A DNA stretch of 64,000 nucleotides from Lachnospiraceae bacterium (GTDB lineage: Bacteria; Bacillota; Clostridia; Lachnospirales; Lachnospiraceae): assembly GCA_029338735.1 (NCBI GenBank), contig JAQYAY010000014.1, positions 26,517-90,516 of the forward strand, in the 5' to 3' direction. Positions 17,312 to 26,235 of the stretch are shown here, one piece after another (the first letter of the stretch is position 1; each line of letters starts with the position of its first letter). The position numbers and the translations under genes are program-made. The notes below the pieces were generated by a model. That model saw nothing but the letters and a program-made list of their open reading frames with translations. It ran no database searches and was not told where the DNA came from.

Positions 17312-17885
17312 GGATGATGCACAGGCTGAAAAAGACAGGCAGAAGGCCATAAAGATTGCCCAGAAGGACTCGGACCGTCAGAAGCGCGCAGATGAGCGAT
17401 TCATGCAGGCTGCGATCAATGAAGGCCGGAGAGCAGCTGCAATCCGTGAAGTGCCGATAGGCTGTGTCATAGTCCGTAATGGCAGGATAATAGCCCGTGG
17501 CTACAATCGCAGGAATAATGACAAAAATGTCCTGTCTCATGCAGAGCTCATCGCGATAAAGGAAGCGTGCAAGAAGACAGGTGACTGGCGCCTTGAGGAC
17601 TGCACTCTGTATGTGACACTTGAGCCATGTCCGATGTGCGCCGGAGCCATAGTTCAGGCGAGGATCCCTAGAGTCGTGATAGGCACTCAGAATTCCAAGG
17701 CAGGGTGTGCAGGCTCAGTCATCAATCTCCTGAAGATGCCGGGATTCAATCATCAGTGCGATATCACCTATGATGTGCTTCATGATGACTGCGCGGCCAT
17801 GATCACAGGATTTTTCAGACTGCTTCGTGAAGAGAAGAAGCTGGCAGAAGAGGATGTCGGAAAGCCTCCGATACAGATGGACTGA
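17214..17885 (+). CDS. tadA: tRNA-specific adenosine deaminase with N-terminal extension
   Basis: Converts A34 to inosine in tRNA-Arg(ACG). The deaminase domain occupies about residues 63-215, with zinc motifs HAE (in VLSHAELIA) and PCPMC (C-x2-C). The N-terminal 60 residues are a lysine/glutamate/alanine-rich helix not present in compact TadA proteins of 150-170 residues. ATG 17214 has a good GGAGAAGG ribosome-binding site and lies inside the preceding gene. A shorter start within the overlap cannot be excluded, but the site at 17202-17209 is the best one. The stop overlaps the next ATG. Confidence 0.9.
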   Translation: MGIFDRLREKAQISEDELEQKKAEKAAAKQQAKDDAQAEKDRQKAIKIAQKDSDRQKRADERFMQAAINEGRRAAAIREVPIGCVIVRNGRIIARGYNRRNNDKNVLSHAELIAIKEACKKTGDWRLEDCTLYVTLEPCPMCAGAIVQARIPRVVIGTQNSKAGCAGSVINLLKMPGFNHQCDITYDVLHDDCAAMITGFFRLLREEKKLAEEDVGKPPIQMD

Positions 17886-18442
17886 TGGAGAACAGAATAG
17901 AATCACAGAATCTCGTGATGAGAGTTCTGAAACCTACAGAAGCGGCACTCGTTGCCGCTTTTTACAGCCGCAATTTCAGTGATTTTGCCCAGTATGAGCC
18001 GCTGATCAGGAAACAGTCGCTGTCGGTCCATTACCAGCGACAGGTGCTTGAATGTGAGGACAAATACAGGGCAGAGGGCATCAGGATACGTTACTATCTG
18101 TTTCAGAAATATGATCCGTTCCGGATCATAGGGACAGTGAGCTTTCGCGAGATCAATAAAGACAATAAGGGCACCTGTATAGTAGGATACAAGATCGACC
18201 AGGGCTTCAGGCGGAGAGGATATGCGAGAGAGGCGCTGAGCACGCTGATACCACTTGTCAGATACAATTACAGGGTTGGAAAGATAGAGGCAGAAGTACT
18301 TCCGTGGAATCAGGCCTCGCAGAACCTGCTTGTAGGGCTCGGCTTTCACAGGACAGCACTTCTCAAATCGAGAGTATGCATAGATGGAAAATATGATGAT
18401 GAATACCTGTACGTGCTGGATCGGTGCGATGCAGTCAGGTAA
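17885..18442 (+). CDS. GNAT-family acetyltransferase (RimJ/RimL-like)
   Basis: A 185-residue N-acetyltransferase. The acetyl-CoA site is visible as a QGFRRRGYAREAL segment (Q-x3-R-x-G-x-A), followed by EAEVLPWNQASQNLLVGLGFHR, typical of the RimJ/RimL subgroup that acetylates protein N-termini or amine compounds. It overlaps the tadA stop by one base (TGATG), so it is the last gene of the metG operon. The substrate is unknown. A strong bidirectional terminator follows. Confidence 0.85.
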   Translation: MENRIESQNLVMRVLKPTEAALVAAFYSRNFSDFAQYEPLIRKQSLSVHYQRQVLECEDKYRAEGIRIRYYLFQKYDPFRIIGTVSFREINKDNKGTCIVGYKIDQGFRRRGYAREALSTLIPLVRYNYRVGKIEAEVLPWNQASQNLLVGLGFHRTALLKSRVCIDGKYDDEYLYVLDRCDAVR

Positions 18443-18445
18443 AAG

Positions 18446-18478
18446 AAAAGGACCGGCAGTTTTTCTGCCGGCCCTTTT
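18446..18478 (+). terminator. bidirectional terminator between metG operon and cellobiose phosphorylase gene
   Basis: AAAAGGACCGGCAG (18446-18459) and CTGCCGGCCCTTTT (18465-18478) form a 14-bp stem with one mismatch. A-run and T-run flank the stem, so it can end transcripts from both sides. Confidence 0.85.
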
Positions 18479-18541
18479 ATCAAAGGAAATAATTCTATTG
18501 TAAAGGCTAAAGAAGGAGGGGATTACCTACAAGGTAGGAAC

Positions 18542-20977
18542 TTAGCCCATTACAACCTTAACTGATACATCGGTCTTGTCCGATGATGACGGAATGATCT
18601 GTCCCTTGATCGGGGCTCCGTCAACTGTGATCTCTTTGACACCCTTTTCAACACCGGCAGCATTGTCGATGGTGATATGGTAGTTCACACCTCTGAACTT
18701 CCTGTCAAGAGTGTAACCTTTTACATCCGATGGGATGCACGGATCAATCATGAGTCCGTCGAGCTGAGGCTTGATTCCGAGAATGTACTGGCTCATGGCT
18801 GTGAATGTCCATGCTGCAGTACCGGTCAGCCAGCTGTTCTTGCCTTCTCCGAATGTCGGAGCATCTTTGCCGGCAACCATCTGGCAGTATACATATGGCT
18901 CGGTACGATGAATCTCACTGATATCCTCGAGGTAGATAGGACAGGTCTTTCTGAATACTTCAAATGCTCTGTTGCCATGTCCGAGAACTGTCTCTGCACA
19001 TGCAATCCATGGATTGTTGTGGCAGAAGATACCGGCATTCTCCTTGTATCCTGGCGGGTACGAAGAGATCTCACCGAGTTCTACGTGATATTTTGTATAT
19101 GCAGGAGTCAGGAGTACGATACCGTACTTCGTATCCAGCTTTTCCTTAACTGATTCAAGAGCTTTTTCAGCCTTGCCGCTCTCTACGCCGACACCAGCCA
19201 TTACGCACATTCCTTGAGGTTCGATATAGATCTGGCCCTCTTCACATACGTGGGATCCGACAGGATCAGACTTCGCATCGAAGGCACGGATAAACCATTC
19301 ACCGTCCCATCCGGCAGTCTCAAGAGCTGCTTTCATATCTGTGACAGCCTTCCCGACTTCCCTGGCTCTGTCTTCTTTTCCGATGTGCTTTAAGATATCG
19401 GCATACTCAGTTCCGTACTTTACGAACATTCCACCGATGAATACTGACTCTGCAACAGGTCCTTCTGATGGTCCTGTGGTCTGGAAACTCTCGCCCGGCT
19501 CTTCTGAGAAGCAGTTGAGATTCAGGCAGTCATTCCAGTCAGCACGTCCGATCAGCGGGATCTTGTGTGGACCGAGATGGGTAGCTGTATAATTGAATGA
19601 CAGATCCAGATGCAGAAGCAGTGGTTCTGCGACTGAGAAATCGCTGTCAAATGCGCACTTTTCATCGAGAATCGAATAATCACCGGTCTCACGGAGGTAT
19701 GCAGCAGTTCCTGCGATGAGCCACAGCGGGTCGTCGTTGAATCCGCCGCCGATTGCGGCATTGCCCTTCTTTGTAAGAGGCTGGTACTGATGATATGTGC
19801 TACCATCAGCAAACTGTGTATTAGCGATATCAATGATACGCTCACGGGCTCTCTCCGGAATAAGATGAACGAATCCGAGGAGATCCTGACATGAATCACG
19901 GAATCCCATTCCACGTCCCATACCACTCTCAAAGTAGCTTGCGGAGCGGCTCATATTGAAGGTGACCATACACTGGTACTGATTCCAGATATTGACGAGG
20001 CGGTTGAGCTTCTCATCATCTGTATGTACAGTATAGGTAGAGAGGAGATTCGTCCAGTATTCTTTCAACTCATCAAGAGCGGCCTGTGCCTGCTCTGCAG
20101 TCTGATATTTAGCTAAGAGTTTGTCAGCAGGCTCCTTGTTGATCACATTCGGAGCTACGAACTTCTTGTCACGAGGATTCTCACAGAAACCAAGTACATA
20201 TATGAATGCCTTCGACTCGCCCGGTGCGAGTGTGACCTTGATCTGATGAGCGCCTACAGGAGCCCAGCCATGAGCTATTGAATTGTGGCACTTTCCTTCA
20301 GTGACAGCCTGTGGATTCCTTGCTCCGTTGTAGAGACCGACGAATTCGTCTCTTGAAGTATCGAAACCATCAACAGGTACATTCACAGAGTAAACAGCGT
20401 AATGATTACGTCGCTCTCTGTACTCTGTCTTATGATAAATAGTGCTGCCGACTACCTCTACCTCTCCTGTGGAGAAATTCCTCTGGAAGTTCGTTGAATC
20501 ATCTTCAGCATTCCACAGACAGAATTCTACATAACTGAACAGGTCGAGCTTCTTCTCACTGGTTCCTTCATTAGTAAGAACTACACGATTGACCTCGCAG
20601 GCATCATGTACAGGAACAAAAGCAGTGAGCTCTGCCTTCACGTCATTCTTCCTGCCGGTGATGACTGAATAGCCAAGACCGTGACGGCATTCATAGAAAT
20701 CAAGTTCAGTCTGAACTGGCTGCCAGCCCGGATTCCAGATCGTATCGCCATCCTTAATATAGTAGTAACGTCCTCCGACGTCCATCGGGCTGTTATTGTA
20801 TCTGTAGCGGGTAATTCTGAGAAGCTTTGCATCTTTATAGAAGTCATAGCCGCCGGCTGTATTAGAAAACAGTCCGAAAAAATCCTGGCTGCCCAGGTAG
20901 TTGATCCACGGTAACGGTGTACGTGGAGTAGTGATGACGTACTCTTTTGCGTCATCATCGAAGTGCCCGAATTTCAT
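18542..20977 (-). CDS. cellobiose phosphorylase (GH94)
   Basis: Splits cellobiose with phosphate into glucose 1-phosphate and glucose in the cytoplasm, saving ATP. The 811-residue protein matches the GH94 layout: N-terminal beta-sandwich, helical linker and (alpha/alpha)6 barrel with the active-site segment [11 protein letters not shown], whose Asp in DWND is the general acid in characterised enzymes. [21 protein letters not shown] and [10 protein letters not shown] are further conserved blocks. Absence of a signal peptide fits an intracellular enzyme. It diverges from a LacI regulator followed by a sugar ABC importer. Other beta-glucan phosphorylases of GH94 are possible, but length and motifs favour cellobiose. 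Confidence 0.92.
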   Translation of the reverse strand: MKFGHFDDDAKEYVITTPRTPLPWINYLGSQDFFGLFSNTAGGYDFYKDAKLLRITRYRYNNSPMDVGGRYYYIKDGDTIWNPGWQPVQTELDFYECRHGLGYSVITGRKNDVKAELTAFVPVHDACEVNRVVLTNEGTSEKKLDLFSYVEFCLWNAEDDSTNFQRNFSTGEVEVVGSTIYHKTEYRERRNHYAVYSVNVPVDGFDTSRDEFVGLYNGARNPQAVTEGKCHNSIAHGWAPVGAHQIKVTLAPGESKAFIYVLGFCENPRDKKFVAPNVINKEPADKLLAKYQTAEQAQAALDELKEYWTNLLSTYTVHTDDEKLNRLVNIWNQYQCMVTFNMSRSASYFESGMGRGMGFRDSCQDLLGFVHLIPERARERIIDIANTQFADGSTYHQYQPLTKKGNAAIGGGFNDDPLWLIAGTAAYLRETGDYSILDEKCAFDSDFSVAEPLLLHLDLSFNYTATHLGPHKIPLIGRADWNDCLNLNCFSEEPGESFQTTGPSEGPVAESVFIGGMFVKYGTEYADILKHIGKEDRAREVGKAVTDMKAALETAGWDGEWFIRAFDAKSDPVGSHVCEEGQIYIEPQGMCVMAGVGVESGKAEKALESVKEKLDTKYGIVLLTPAYTKYHVELGEISSYPPGYKENAGIFCHNNPWIACAETVLGHGNRAFEVFRKTCPIYLEDISEIHRTEPYVYCQMVAGKDAPTFGEGKNSWLTGTAAWTFTAMSQYILGIKPQLDGLMIDPCIPSDVKGYTLDRKFRGVNYHITIDNAAGVEKGVKEITVDGAPIKGQIIPSSSDKTDVSVKVVMG

Positions 20978-21021
20978 GCCTTTTCTCCTTTATATATGAG
21001 TTTATTTTTAGTTTAGATTTA

Positions 21022-21035
21022 CGAATACGATTTCG
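21022..21035. promoter_or_regulatory. LacI-type operator O1 (phosphorylase side)
   Basis: CGAATACGATTTCG fits the pattern CGAAnnCGnnTTCG, with central CG as in most LacI/GalR operators, extended to TACGAA...TTCGTA. It is positioned at about +9 to +22 of the phosphorylase transcript. Confidence 0.7.
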
Positions 21036-21050
21036 TACTAATCTAGACCA

Positions 21051-21079
21051 ATTATAAATCCTCACAATTGATTTGTAAA
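21051..21079 (-). promoter_or_regulatory. cellobiose phosphorylase promoter
   Basis: On the minus strand TTTACA (21079-21074), 17-bp spacer, TATAAT (21056-21051). A LacI-type operator lies just downstream at 21022-21035, where a bound repressor would block elongation or open-complex formation. Confidence 0.65.
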
Positions 21080-21142
21080 GTTAAAAATCGTTTTTGTACA
21101 ATATGCACAAAAAAATTATGGAGCTTTTGTGAAAAATGGATA

Positions 21143-21171
21143 TTGACCTTTATACGAAAACGATTTAGAAT
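21143..21171 (+). promoter_or_regulatory. promoter of the LacI-family regulator
   Basis: TTGACC (21143-21148), 17-bp spacer, TAGAAT (21166-21171). The spacer holds operator O2. The untranslated leader is about 140 bases, ending in a weak ribosome-binding site. Confidence 0.65.
21155..21168. promoter_or_regulatory. LacI-type operator O2 (inside the lacI promoter)
   Basis: CGAAAACGATTTAG matches CGAAnnCGnnTTCG with one mismatch and lies between the -35 and -10 boxes of the regulator's own promoter, indicating autoregulation. Confidence 0.65.
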
Positions 21172-21179
21172 TATAGCAA

Positions 21180-21193
21180 CGAAAACGAATTCG
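21180..21193. promoter_or_regulatory. LacI-type operator O3 (start of lacI transcript)
   Basis: CGAAAACGAATTCG is a full match to CGAAnnCGnnTTCG. It begins near the predicted transcription start of the regulator gene. O2 and O3 centres are 25 bp apart. Confidence 0.65.
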
Positions 21194-21318
21194 GAAACGC
21201 CTAAGGAACCGGGGCGCGGAAGGATTCAAGCAAATTCACATCTTTCCTGATCCGGGTGAGGATCGGAGATAAAAGATTTCGGGTTCTGACCTGGGTCAGG
21301 AAAGCGGGAAGAGTGGTG

Positions 21319-22326
21319 ATGCAAGTGGTGACAATTAAGGACATCTCCCGCAAATGTGGAGTTTCACCCGCCACCGTGAGCAAAGCACTGAATGGCTATG
21401 GAGACATCAGTGAAGCCACAAGAGAGCTTATCAGGGAGACAGCACAAGAGATGCATTATCTTCCGAATGCAGCCGCAAGGCAGCTGAAGACTAACAGCTC
21501 GCACAACCTGGGTATCGTTTATTTCGATAGGACAGGAAGCGGACTTGCTCATGAGTTCTTTTCCGGTGTGATTGACAGCGCAAAAGAGGTGGCCGAACAG
21601 AGAGGCTATGATGTGACGTTCATCAGCAAGTCTCTTGGATATGGGTCGTATCTGGAGCATTGTAGATACCGGAAATGTGACGGAGTCCTGATTGTAAGTG
21701 AAGATTTTTCAAGTAAACAGGTACAGGATCTGGTATACAGCGAGATACCTACAGTGTCTATCGATTATGTGTTTGACGGTCACTCAAGTGTTCTTTCCAA
21801 GAATGCCGAGGGCCAGTATCAGCTGACAAAGCTTCTTATAGAAAAGGGGCACAGAAAGATAGCATTCATCCACGGAGAGACCACATCGGTTACACGCAAG
21901 AGACTCTCGGGTTTCTACAATGCACTGGCCGAGGCAGGAATCGAAGTACCGGATGAATATGTGGTTGAAGCATTTTACCATGAACCGAAGTCCAGTGGGG
22001 AAGCCACGAGGCAGCTGATGTCACTTGAAGATCCGCCGACAGCCATTATGTACCCGGATGATTACTCATATCTGGGAGGAATGATGGAACTGGAAAGGCT
22101 TCATCTATCCATACCGGATGATGTGAGCGTGGTCGGATTCGATGGGATAAGGCTCTCTCAGGTGCTGAGGCCCCGACTTACGACTTATTATCAGGACGCT
22201 CCGAGAATAGGAAGAGCGTCAGTAAAAAAGCTTGTTCATATGATTGAGAACAAGAAGACCAGCATGGCCGAAGAGATTGAGATTCCCGGCAGACTACTGG
22301 TCGGAGATTCAGTAGCTCAGATTTAG
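21319..22326 (+). CDS. LacI/GalR-family transcriptional regulator of the cellobiose locus
   Basis: The N-terminal helix-turn-helix and hinge are classical (VTIKDISRKCGVSPATVSKALNGYGDISEATRELI, then NAAARQLKT). The remainder is a periplasmic-binding-like sensor domain ending in VSVVGFDGIRLSQVLRPRLTT. Translation probably starts at ATG 21319, just before the helix-turn-helix; the frame is open to 21256 but those residues are not family-like. It lies between the divergent phosphorylase gene and the ABC transporter, with three matching operators upstream, so it most likely represses both sides in the absence of cello-oligosaccharide. Confidence 0.92.
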   Translation: MQVVTIKDISRKCGVSPATVSKALNGYGDISEATRELIRETAQEMHYLPNAAARQLKTNSSHNLGIVYFDRTGSGLAHEFFSGVIDSAKEVAEQRGYDVTFISKSLGYGSYLEHCRYRKCDGVLIVSEDFSSKQVQDLVYSEIPTVSIDYVFDGHSSVLSKNAEGQYQLTKLLIEKGHRKIAFIHGETTSVTRKRLSGFYNALAEAGIEVPDEYVVEAFYHEPKSSGEATRQLMSLEDPPTAIMYPDDYSYLGGMMELERLHLSIPDDVSVVGFDGIRLSQVLRPRLTTYYQDAPRIGRASVKKLVHMIENKKTSMAEEIEIPGRLLVGDSVAQI

Positions 22327-22350
22327 CGGAGAAGGAACGCTAATTGAGAC

Positions 22351-22365
22351 GCGGCAGCGAGCCGC
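22351..22365 (+). terminator. small GC hairpin between regulator and binding-protein genes
   Basis: GCGGC (22351-22355), loop AGCGA, GCCGC (22361-22365), followed nine bases later by a T-rich stretch. Too short for a confident terminator, but it could partly separate regulator and transporter expression or stabilise the processed 5' end. Confidence 0.35.
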
Positions 22366-22402
22366 ACAATATTTTTCTTTTACATAAGAGAAGGAGACAC
22401 TT

Positions 22403-23845
22403 ATGAAGAGACGCATGAAAATGCTCACCAGCCTCGCATTAGCTGGTGCAATGGTAGTATCAATGGCAGCTTGTGGTGGATCAACAAGCTCAAGCTCATC
22501 ATCAAAGAGCTCATCTAGCTCAGCAGCTTCATCAAGCAGCTCAGCAGCTAAGCCAGCAGAGGACACAGGAAAGGTTCTCAACATCCAGGTATGGAACGAA
22601 GAGTTCAAGAGCCGTATCGAGAATCACTACAAGGATTACCAGAAGGTAAGCGATACCGAGGGTAAGATCGGTGATGTTACAGTAAAGTGGACAATCACAC
22701 CTTCAGATGACAATGCTTATCAGAACAACCTTGATTCACTTCTTCCAGAGAACGAGAATGCATCAGCAGATGACAAGGTTGATATGTTCCTTATGGAAGC
22801 TGACTACGCACTGAAGTATGTCAACAGTGATTACACAATGAAGCTTTCAGACCTTGGAATCACAGATGATGATCTTGCAGACCAGTTCCAGTACACAAAG
22901 GATATTGTTACTGATAAAGACGGCAACATCAAAGGTTCTTCATGGCAGGCTTGTTCAGCTGGTATGATCTACAACAGAGCAGCTGCTAAGGACGTCCTTG
23001 GTACAGACGATCCGGACAAGGTTCAGGATGCAGTTTCTGACTGGGATAAGTTCAATGAAGTAGCTAAGAAGGCTAAGGACAAGGGTTACAAGATTACTTC
23101 AACAGTAAATGATACATATCGTGTATATTCAAACAATGTATCAGCTCCTTGGGTAACAGACAATAAGGTAACAGTCGACCCTAACATCAAGAACTGGGTT
23201 GATGACTCTAAGGCTCTTGTAGATGCTGGTGAGACAACCACTAATGAGCTTTGGTCAGATGACTGGAGCAAGGGCTTCTATCCAGATGGCAAGGTATTTG
23301 CTTACTTCGGACCAGCATGGCTCATCAACTTCTCAATGGCAGCAGCTACAGACGGATCGATCGCTAACCAGGGTGGTTGGGGATTCTGTGTAGGACCTCA
23401 GTCATTCTATTGGGGCGGCACATGGATCGCAGCAGCTACCGGAACAGATAACCCGAACCTTGTAGCTCAGATCATTAAGACAATGACAACAGATAAGGAT
23501 GTCCTTAAGGCTATCGCTACTGATGATTCAGACTGCGTAAACAGCCAGTCAGTTCTTGCAGACCTTGCTTCATCTGATATCGAGCAGAGAAAGCCTCACA
23601 CCAATGGTAAGGACGATGGTGGTTCAATCACATGGATCCTTGGTGGCCAGAACCCTTACCAGCAGCTTGCTGATGGCGCTTCAAAGCTTGACATGAGCAA
23701 CATCTCAATTTACGACCAGGGCTGCAACGAGGAGTTCCAGAAAGCAATGAAGAACTACTTCGATGGCAATGCATCATATGATGACGCGATCAAGCAGTTC
23801 AATAAAGCAATCGTAGAGAAGTATCCTGATCTTACAACTGACTGA
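22403..23845 (+). CDS. sugar ABC transporter solute-binding lipoprotein (CUT1)
   Basis: A 480-residue family 1 extracellular solute-binding protein. The lipoprotein signal ends in SMAAC with lipidated Cys24, followed by a long Ser/Ala linker. The mature part has features of oligosaccharide-binding proteins, including GGTWIAAATGTDNPN and a Trp/aromatic-rich pocket region. Strong AAGGAG ribosome-binding site. Two permease genes follow. The location between a cellobiose-type LacI regulator and those permeases makes cello-oligosaccharide the likely ligand, which is inference. A terminator-like hairpin after the gene suggests it is made in excess over the permeases. Confidence 0.88.
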   Translation: MKRRMKMLTSLALAGAMVVSMAACGGSTSSSSSSKSSSSSAASSSSSAAKPAEDTGKVLNIQVWNEEFKSRIENHYKDYQKVSDTEGKIGDVTVKWTITPSDDNAYQNNLDSLLPENENASADDKVDMFLMEADYALKYVNSDYTMKLSDLGITDDDLADQFQYTKDIVTDKDGNIKGSSWQACSAGMIYNRAAAKDVLGTDDPDKVQDAVSDWDKFNEVAKKAKDKGYKITSTVNDTYRVYSNNVSAPWVTDNKVTVDPNIKNWVDDSKALVDAGETTTNELWSDDWSKGFYPDGKVFAYFGPAWLINFSMAAATDGSIANQGGWGFCVGPQSFYWGGTWIAAATGTDNPNLVAQIIKTMTTDKDVLKAIATDDSDCVNSQSVLADLASSDIEQRKPHTNGKDDGGSITWILGGQNPYQQLADGASKLDMSNISIYDQGCNEEFQKAMKNYFDGNASYDDAIKQFNKAIVEKYPDLTTD

Positions 23846-23901
23846 TAATCACAATAGGTAATCGGTTCAGAAAGTTAATTTCATAATTCTTCTGAAAAGT
23901 G

Positions 23902-23940
23902 CCGGCCCCACAAAGTGGTTACGCTTTGTGGGGTCGGTTT
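23902..23940 (+). terminator. attenuating hairpin between binding-protein and permease genes
   Basis: CCGGCCCCACAAAG (23902-23915) pairs with CTTTGTGGGGTCGG (23924-23937) with one wobble, followed by TTTG. As the permease genes have no evident promoter of their own, this probably causes partial termination or protects the upstream mRNA. Confidence 0.75.
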
Positions 23941-23965
23941 GTCAAATGAGAAATAGGAGGGATAA

Positions 23966-24907
23966 ATGGAAAAGACAGCTCAGGCAGCAGTAAAGCCGCA
24001 AAAGAATAATAAGGTAACCGCCTACAATAAGTGGGGTTACATATTTCTTCTTCCATTTTTTATCATATTCGTCATATTCCAGCTCATCCCGCTGGTCAGC
24101 ACGATATACAACAGTTTCTTTGAAAACTACAGATCAGGACTTACACAGATTGGCCCGAACTTTGTCGGACTGAAGAACTATGGAGCACTCCTTACCGGTG
24201 GCGATTTCCTGAAGTATTTCGGAAATACAATGATCATGTGGATTCTTGGATTTGTTCCGCAGATTGTTATTTCCCTGCTTCTTGCTTACTGGTTCACAGA
24301 TCCATCACTTCGTCTGAAGGGTCAGAGATTTTTCAAGACAGTGATCTACATGCCAAACCTGATCATGGCAGCAGCATTCGCAATGCTGTTCTTCACACTG
24401 TTTGCGGACACAGGCCCTATCAACAGCATGTTTATGCAGATGGGACTCTGGTCAAAGCCTTACAGCTTCATGTCACACGTAGGAAGCGTCAGAGGAATGG
24501 TAGCATTCATGAACTGCCTGATGTGGTTCGGTAATACAACTATTCTCCTGATGGCAGGTATGATGGGAATCGATACTTCCCTCTTCGAAGCTGCAGAGGT
24601 TGACGGAGCAACAGCAAGCCAGATTTTCTGGAAAGTTACGCTTCCACTGCTTCGCCCTATCCTTGTTTACGTTATGATAACATCACTTATCGGTGGTCTC
24701 CAGATGTTCGATGTACCACAGATCCTGACCAATGGTGCGGGTGACCCGATGAGATCTTCAATGACACTCATCATGTGGCTGAACAAGCATCTGTACAGTA
24801 AGAACTATGGTATGGGTGGTGCTCTTTCGGTTATCCTGCTCATTGTAACAGGTGTTCTGAGCTTCATCGTATTCAAGTTCTCAGCATCTAAAGAAGTAGA
24901 AAGGTAA
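23966..24907 (+). CDS. sugar ABC transporter permease (MalF-like)
   Basis: A 313-residue inner-membrane subunit with six helices and the cytoplasmic EAA loop EAAEVDGATASQIFWKVTLP, which docks to the ATPase. The N-terminal helix after a short basic stretch (FLLPFFIIFVIFQLIPL) is typical of CUT1 permeases. It has a clear AGGAGG ribosome-binding site and is followed after 16 bases by the second permease. No ATPase gene is linked; such importers normally share an MsmK-like ATPase encoded elsewhere. Confidence 0.92.
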   Translation: MEKTAQAAVKPQKNNKVTAYNKWGYIFLLPFFIIFVIFQLIPLVSTIYNSFFENYRSGLTQIGPNFVGLKNYGALLTGGDFLKYFGNTMIMWILGFVPQIVISLLLAYWFTDPSLRLKGQRFFKTVIYMPNLIMAAAFAMLFFTLFADTGPINSMFMQMGLWSKPYSFMSHVGSVRGMVAFMNCLMWFGNTTILLMAGMMGIDTSLFEAAEVDGATASQIFWKVTLPLLRPILVYVMITSLIGGLQMFDVPQILTNGAGDPMRSSMTLIMWLNKHLYSKNYGMGGALSVILLIVTGVLSFIVFKFSASKEVER

Positions 24908-24923
24908 GGAAAGGAGGAAAATA

Positions 24924-25772
24924 ATGGAAGAAAAAGTAACAACAGCGACTCATGTTCGTAGAGTAATTTCATACATCGTACTCGTCATTATTTCCATCCT
25001 TTGTCTGTTCTGGTTCTACATCCTATTTATCAATGCGACCAGATCTCATGCAGAGCTGACAAAAGGATTTACGCTCCTTCCGAGCACTTTCCTTGGACGT
25101 AATCTGTACAATGTATTGCATGGCACACTGCCTGTAGCAAGAGGACTCCTGAACTCGGTAATCGTATCAGGTTCATGTGCGATACTGACGACATATTTCT
25201 CAGCTATGACGGCATTTGCTATCCATGCATATCGTTTCAAAGGAAGAGAGGCAATCTTTACTTTCATCCTTGCAATCATGATGATTCCTACACAGGTTAC
25301 TGCACTTGGTTTCGTTAAGTTAATGACCAGTTGGGGACTGATGGACAACTTCATCCCTCTGATCGTTCCTTCGATCGCAGCTCCGGTAGTATTCTTCTAT
25401 ATGAAGCAGTCGATGGATGCGACGCTTCCGGCATCACTGATGGAAGCAGCCAGAATCGATGGAGCAGGTGAGATGAGAATCTTCAATACGATAGTTATTC
25501 CGCTTATGAAGCCGGCTATCGCAGTACAGGCAATCTTCGCATTCGTTTCGGCATGGAACAATTACTTCCTGCCAGCCCTGATCCTGCACAAGGATTACAT
25601 GAAGACCCTGCCTATCCTCATTGCTCAGTTGAGAGGTGCAGACTTCCTGAAGTTTGATATGGGCCAGGTTTATGCTATGATAGCATTCTCCATCTTCCCG
25701 GTAATCATCGTATATCTCTTCCTTTCAAAGTACATTGTCGGTGGAACAACCGCAGGTGCTGTAAAAGGTTAA
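24924..25772 (+). CDS. sugar ABC transporter permease (MalG-like)
   Basis: The 282-residue partner permease, six helices, EAA loop EAARIDGAGEMRIFNTIVIP, and the C-terminal FLSKYIVGGTTAGAVKG end typical of MalG-type subunits. Forms a heterodimer with the preceding permease. Its context predicts import of cellobiose or longer cellodextrins for the phosphorylase. It is the last gene before a strong terminator. Confidence 0.92.
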   Translation: MEEKVTTATHVRRVISYIVLVIISILCLFWFYILFINATRSHAELTKGFTLLPSTFLGRNLYNVLHGTLPVARGLLNSVIVSGSCAILTTYFSAMTAFAIHAYRFKGREAIFTFILAIMMIPTQVTALGFVKLMTSWGLMDNFIPLIVPSIAAPVVFFYMKQSMDATLPASLMEAARIDGAGEMRIFNTIVIPLMKPAIAVQAIFAFVSAWNNYFLPALILHKDYMKTLPILIAQLRGADFLKFDMGQVYAMIAFSIFPVIIVYLFLSKYIVGGTTAGAVKG

Positions 25773-25794
25773 TAGATTACATAAGACAAATAGA

Positions 25795-25826
25795 AAGGAA
25801 CCGCGGATTTCCGTGGTTCCTTTTTT
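25795..25826 (+). terminator. terminator of the cellodextrin transporter operon
   Basis: AAGGAACCGCGG (25795-25806), loop ATTT, CCGTGGTTCCTT (25811-25822), then TTTT. Confidence 0.88.
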
Positions 25827-25837
25827 GCGCATAAAAT

Positions 25838-26106
25838 AATCGGGCTCCTGCTGTCGAACTGCTCCCGTGAAACGTTACCTGAGCAGTTAGCTCAACCCAG
25901 GCAGCCCTGCGGCACATGAAAAATCCGGCTTAGTGCTGCTTCATTCCTGACCTGACACGGTTCACCGGCATCCATTGCGCAGGACCCAGGTATCAACGCC
26001 ACTTACTCAGGGCAGCTGACACGAAATACAGCCCTCGAACAGAAATCACCCCGGCGTATAGCGGATATTCCGGTACAGGGGACCGCTAATCCCCCGGCTG
26101 CCCGAC
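25838..26106 (-). ncRNA. ffs: large signal recognition particle RNA
   Basis: Read on the minus strand, this region has the conserved domain IV, GTCAGGTCAGGAATGAAGCA, with its GGAA tetraloop and the asymmetric loop that binds Ffh. Upstream it has the Alu-domain hallmarks of Gram-positive SRP RNA (GATTAGCGGTCCCC, AGTAAGTGGCGTTGA, GGGTCCTGCGCAA). The ends pair: TCGGGC near 26105-26100 with GCCCGA at 25845-25840. Its length of about 270 nt matches B. subtilis scRNA. With Ffh it targets nascent membrane proteins. The tetraloop is closed by A-U instead of the usual C-G. Confidence 0.93.
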
Positions 26107-26113
26107 AAAGAAT

Positions 26114-26142
26114 ATTGTACATTTTTTCATTTCAAGCGTCAA
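26114..26142 (-). promoter_or_regulatory. SRP RNA promoter
   Basis: On the minus strand TTGACG (26142-26137), 17-bp spacer, TACAAT (26119-26114). The predicted start at about 26106 coincides with the paired 5' end of the SRP RNA. Confidence 0.8.
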
Positions 26143-26235
26143 GCTCTGTATGTGGCAAAGCACTTTTTTAAGCGAGACAATTGTGTTAAAATGATTATCT
26201 GAAAAGCGAAAAGGCGAATGGAGGCTGTTATTTTA

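Noticed and set aside
22480..22560. Ser-codon-rich repetitive DNA after the lipobox of the binding protein
   Set aside because: It encodes the flexible lipoprotein linker; the same type of linker occurs in the permuted MglB, so it is not an independent repeat element.
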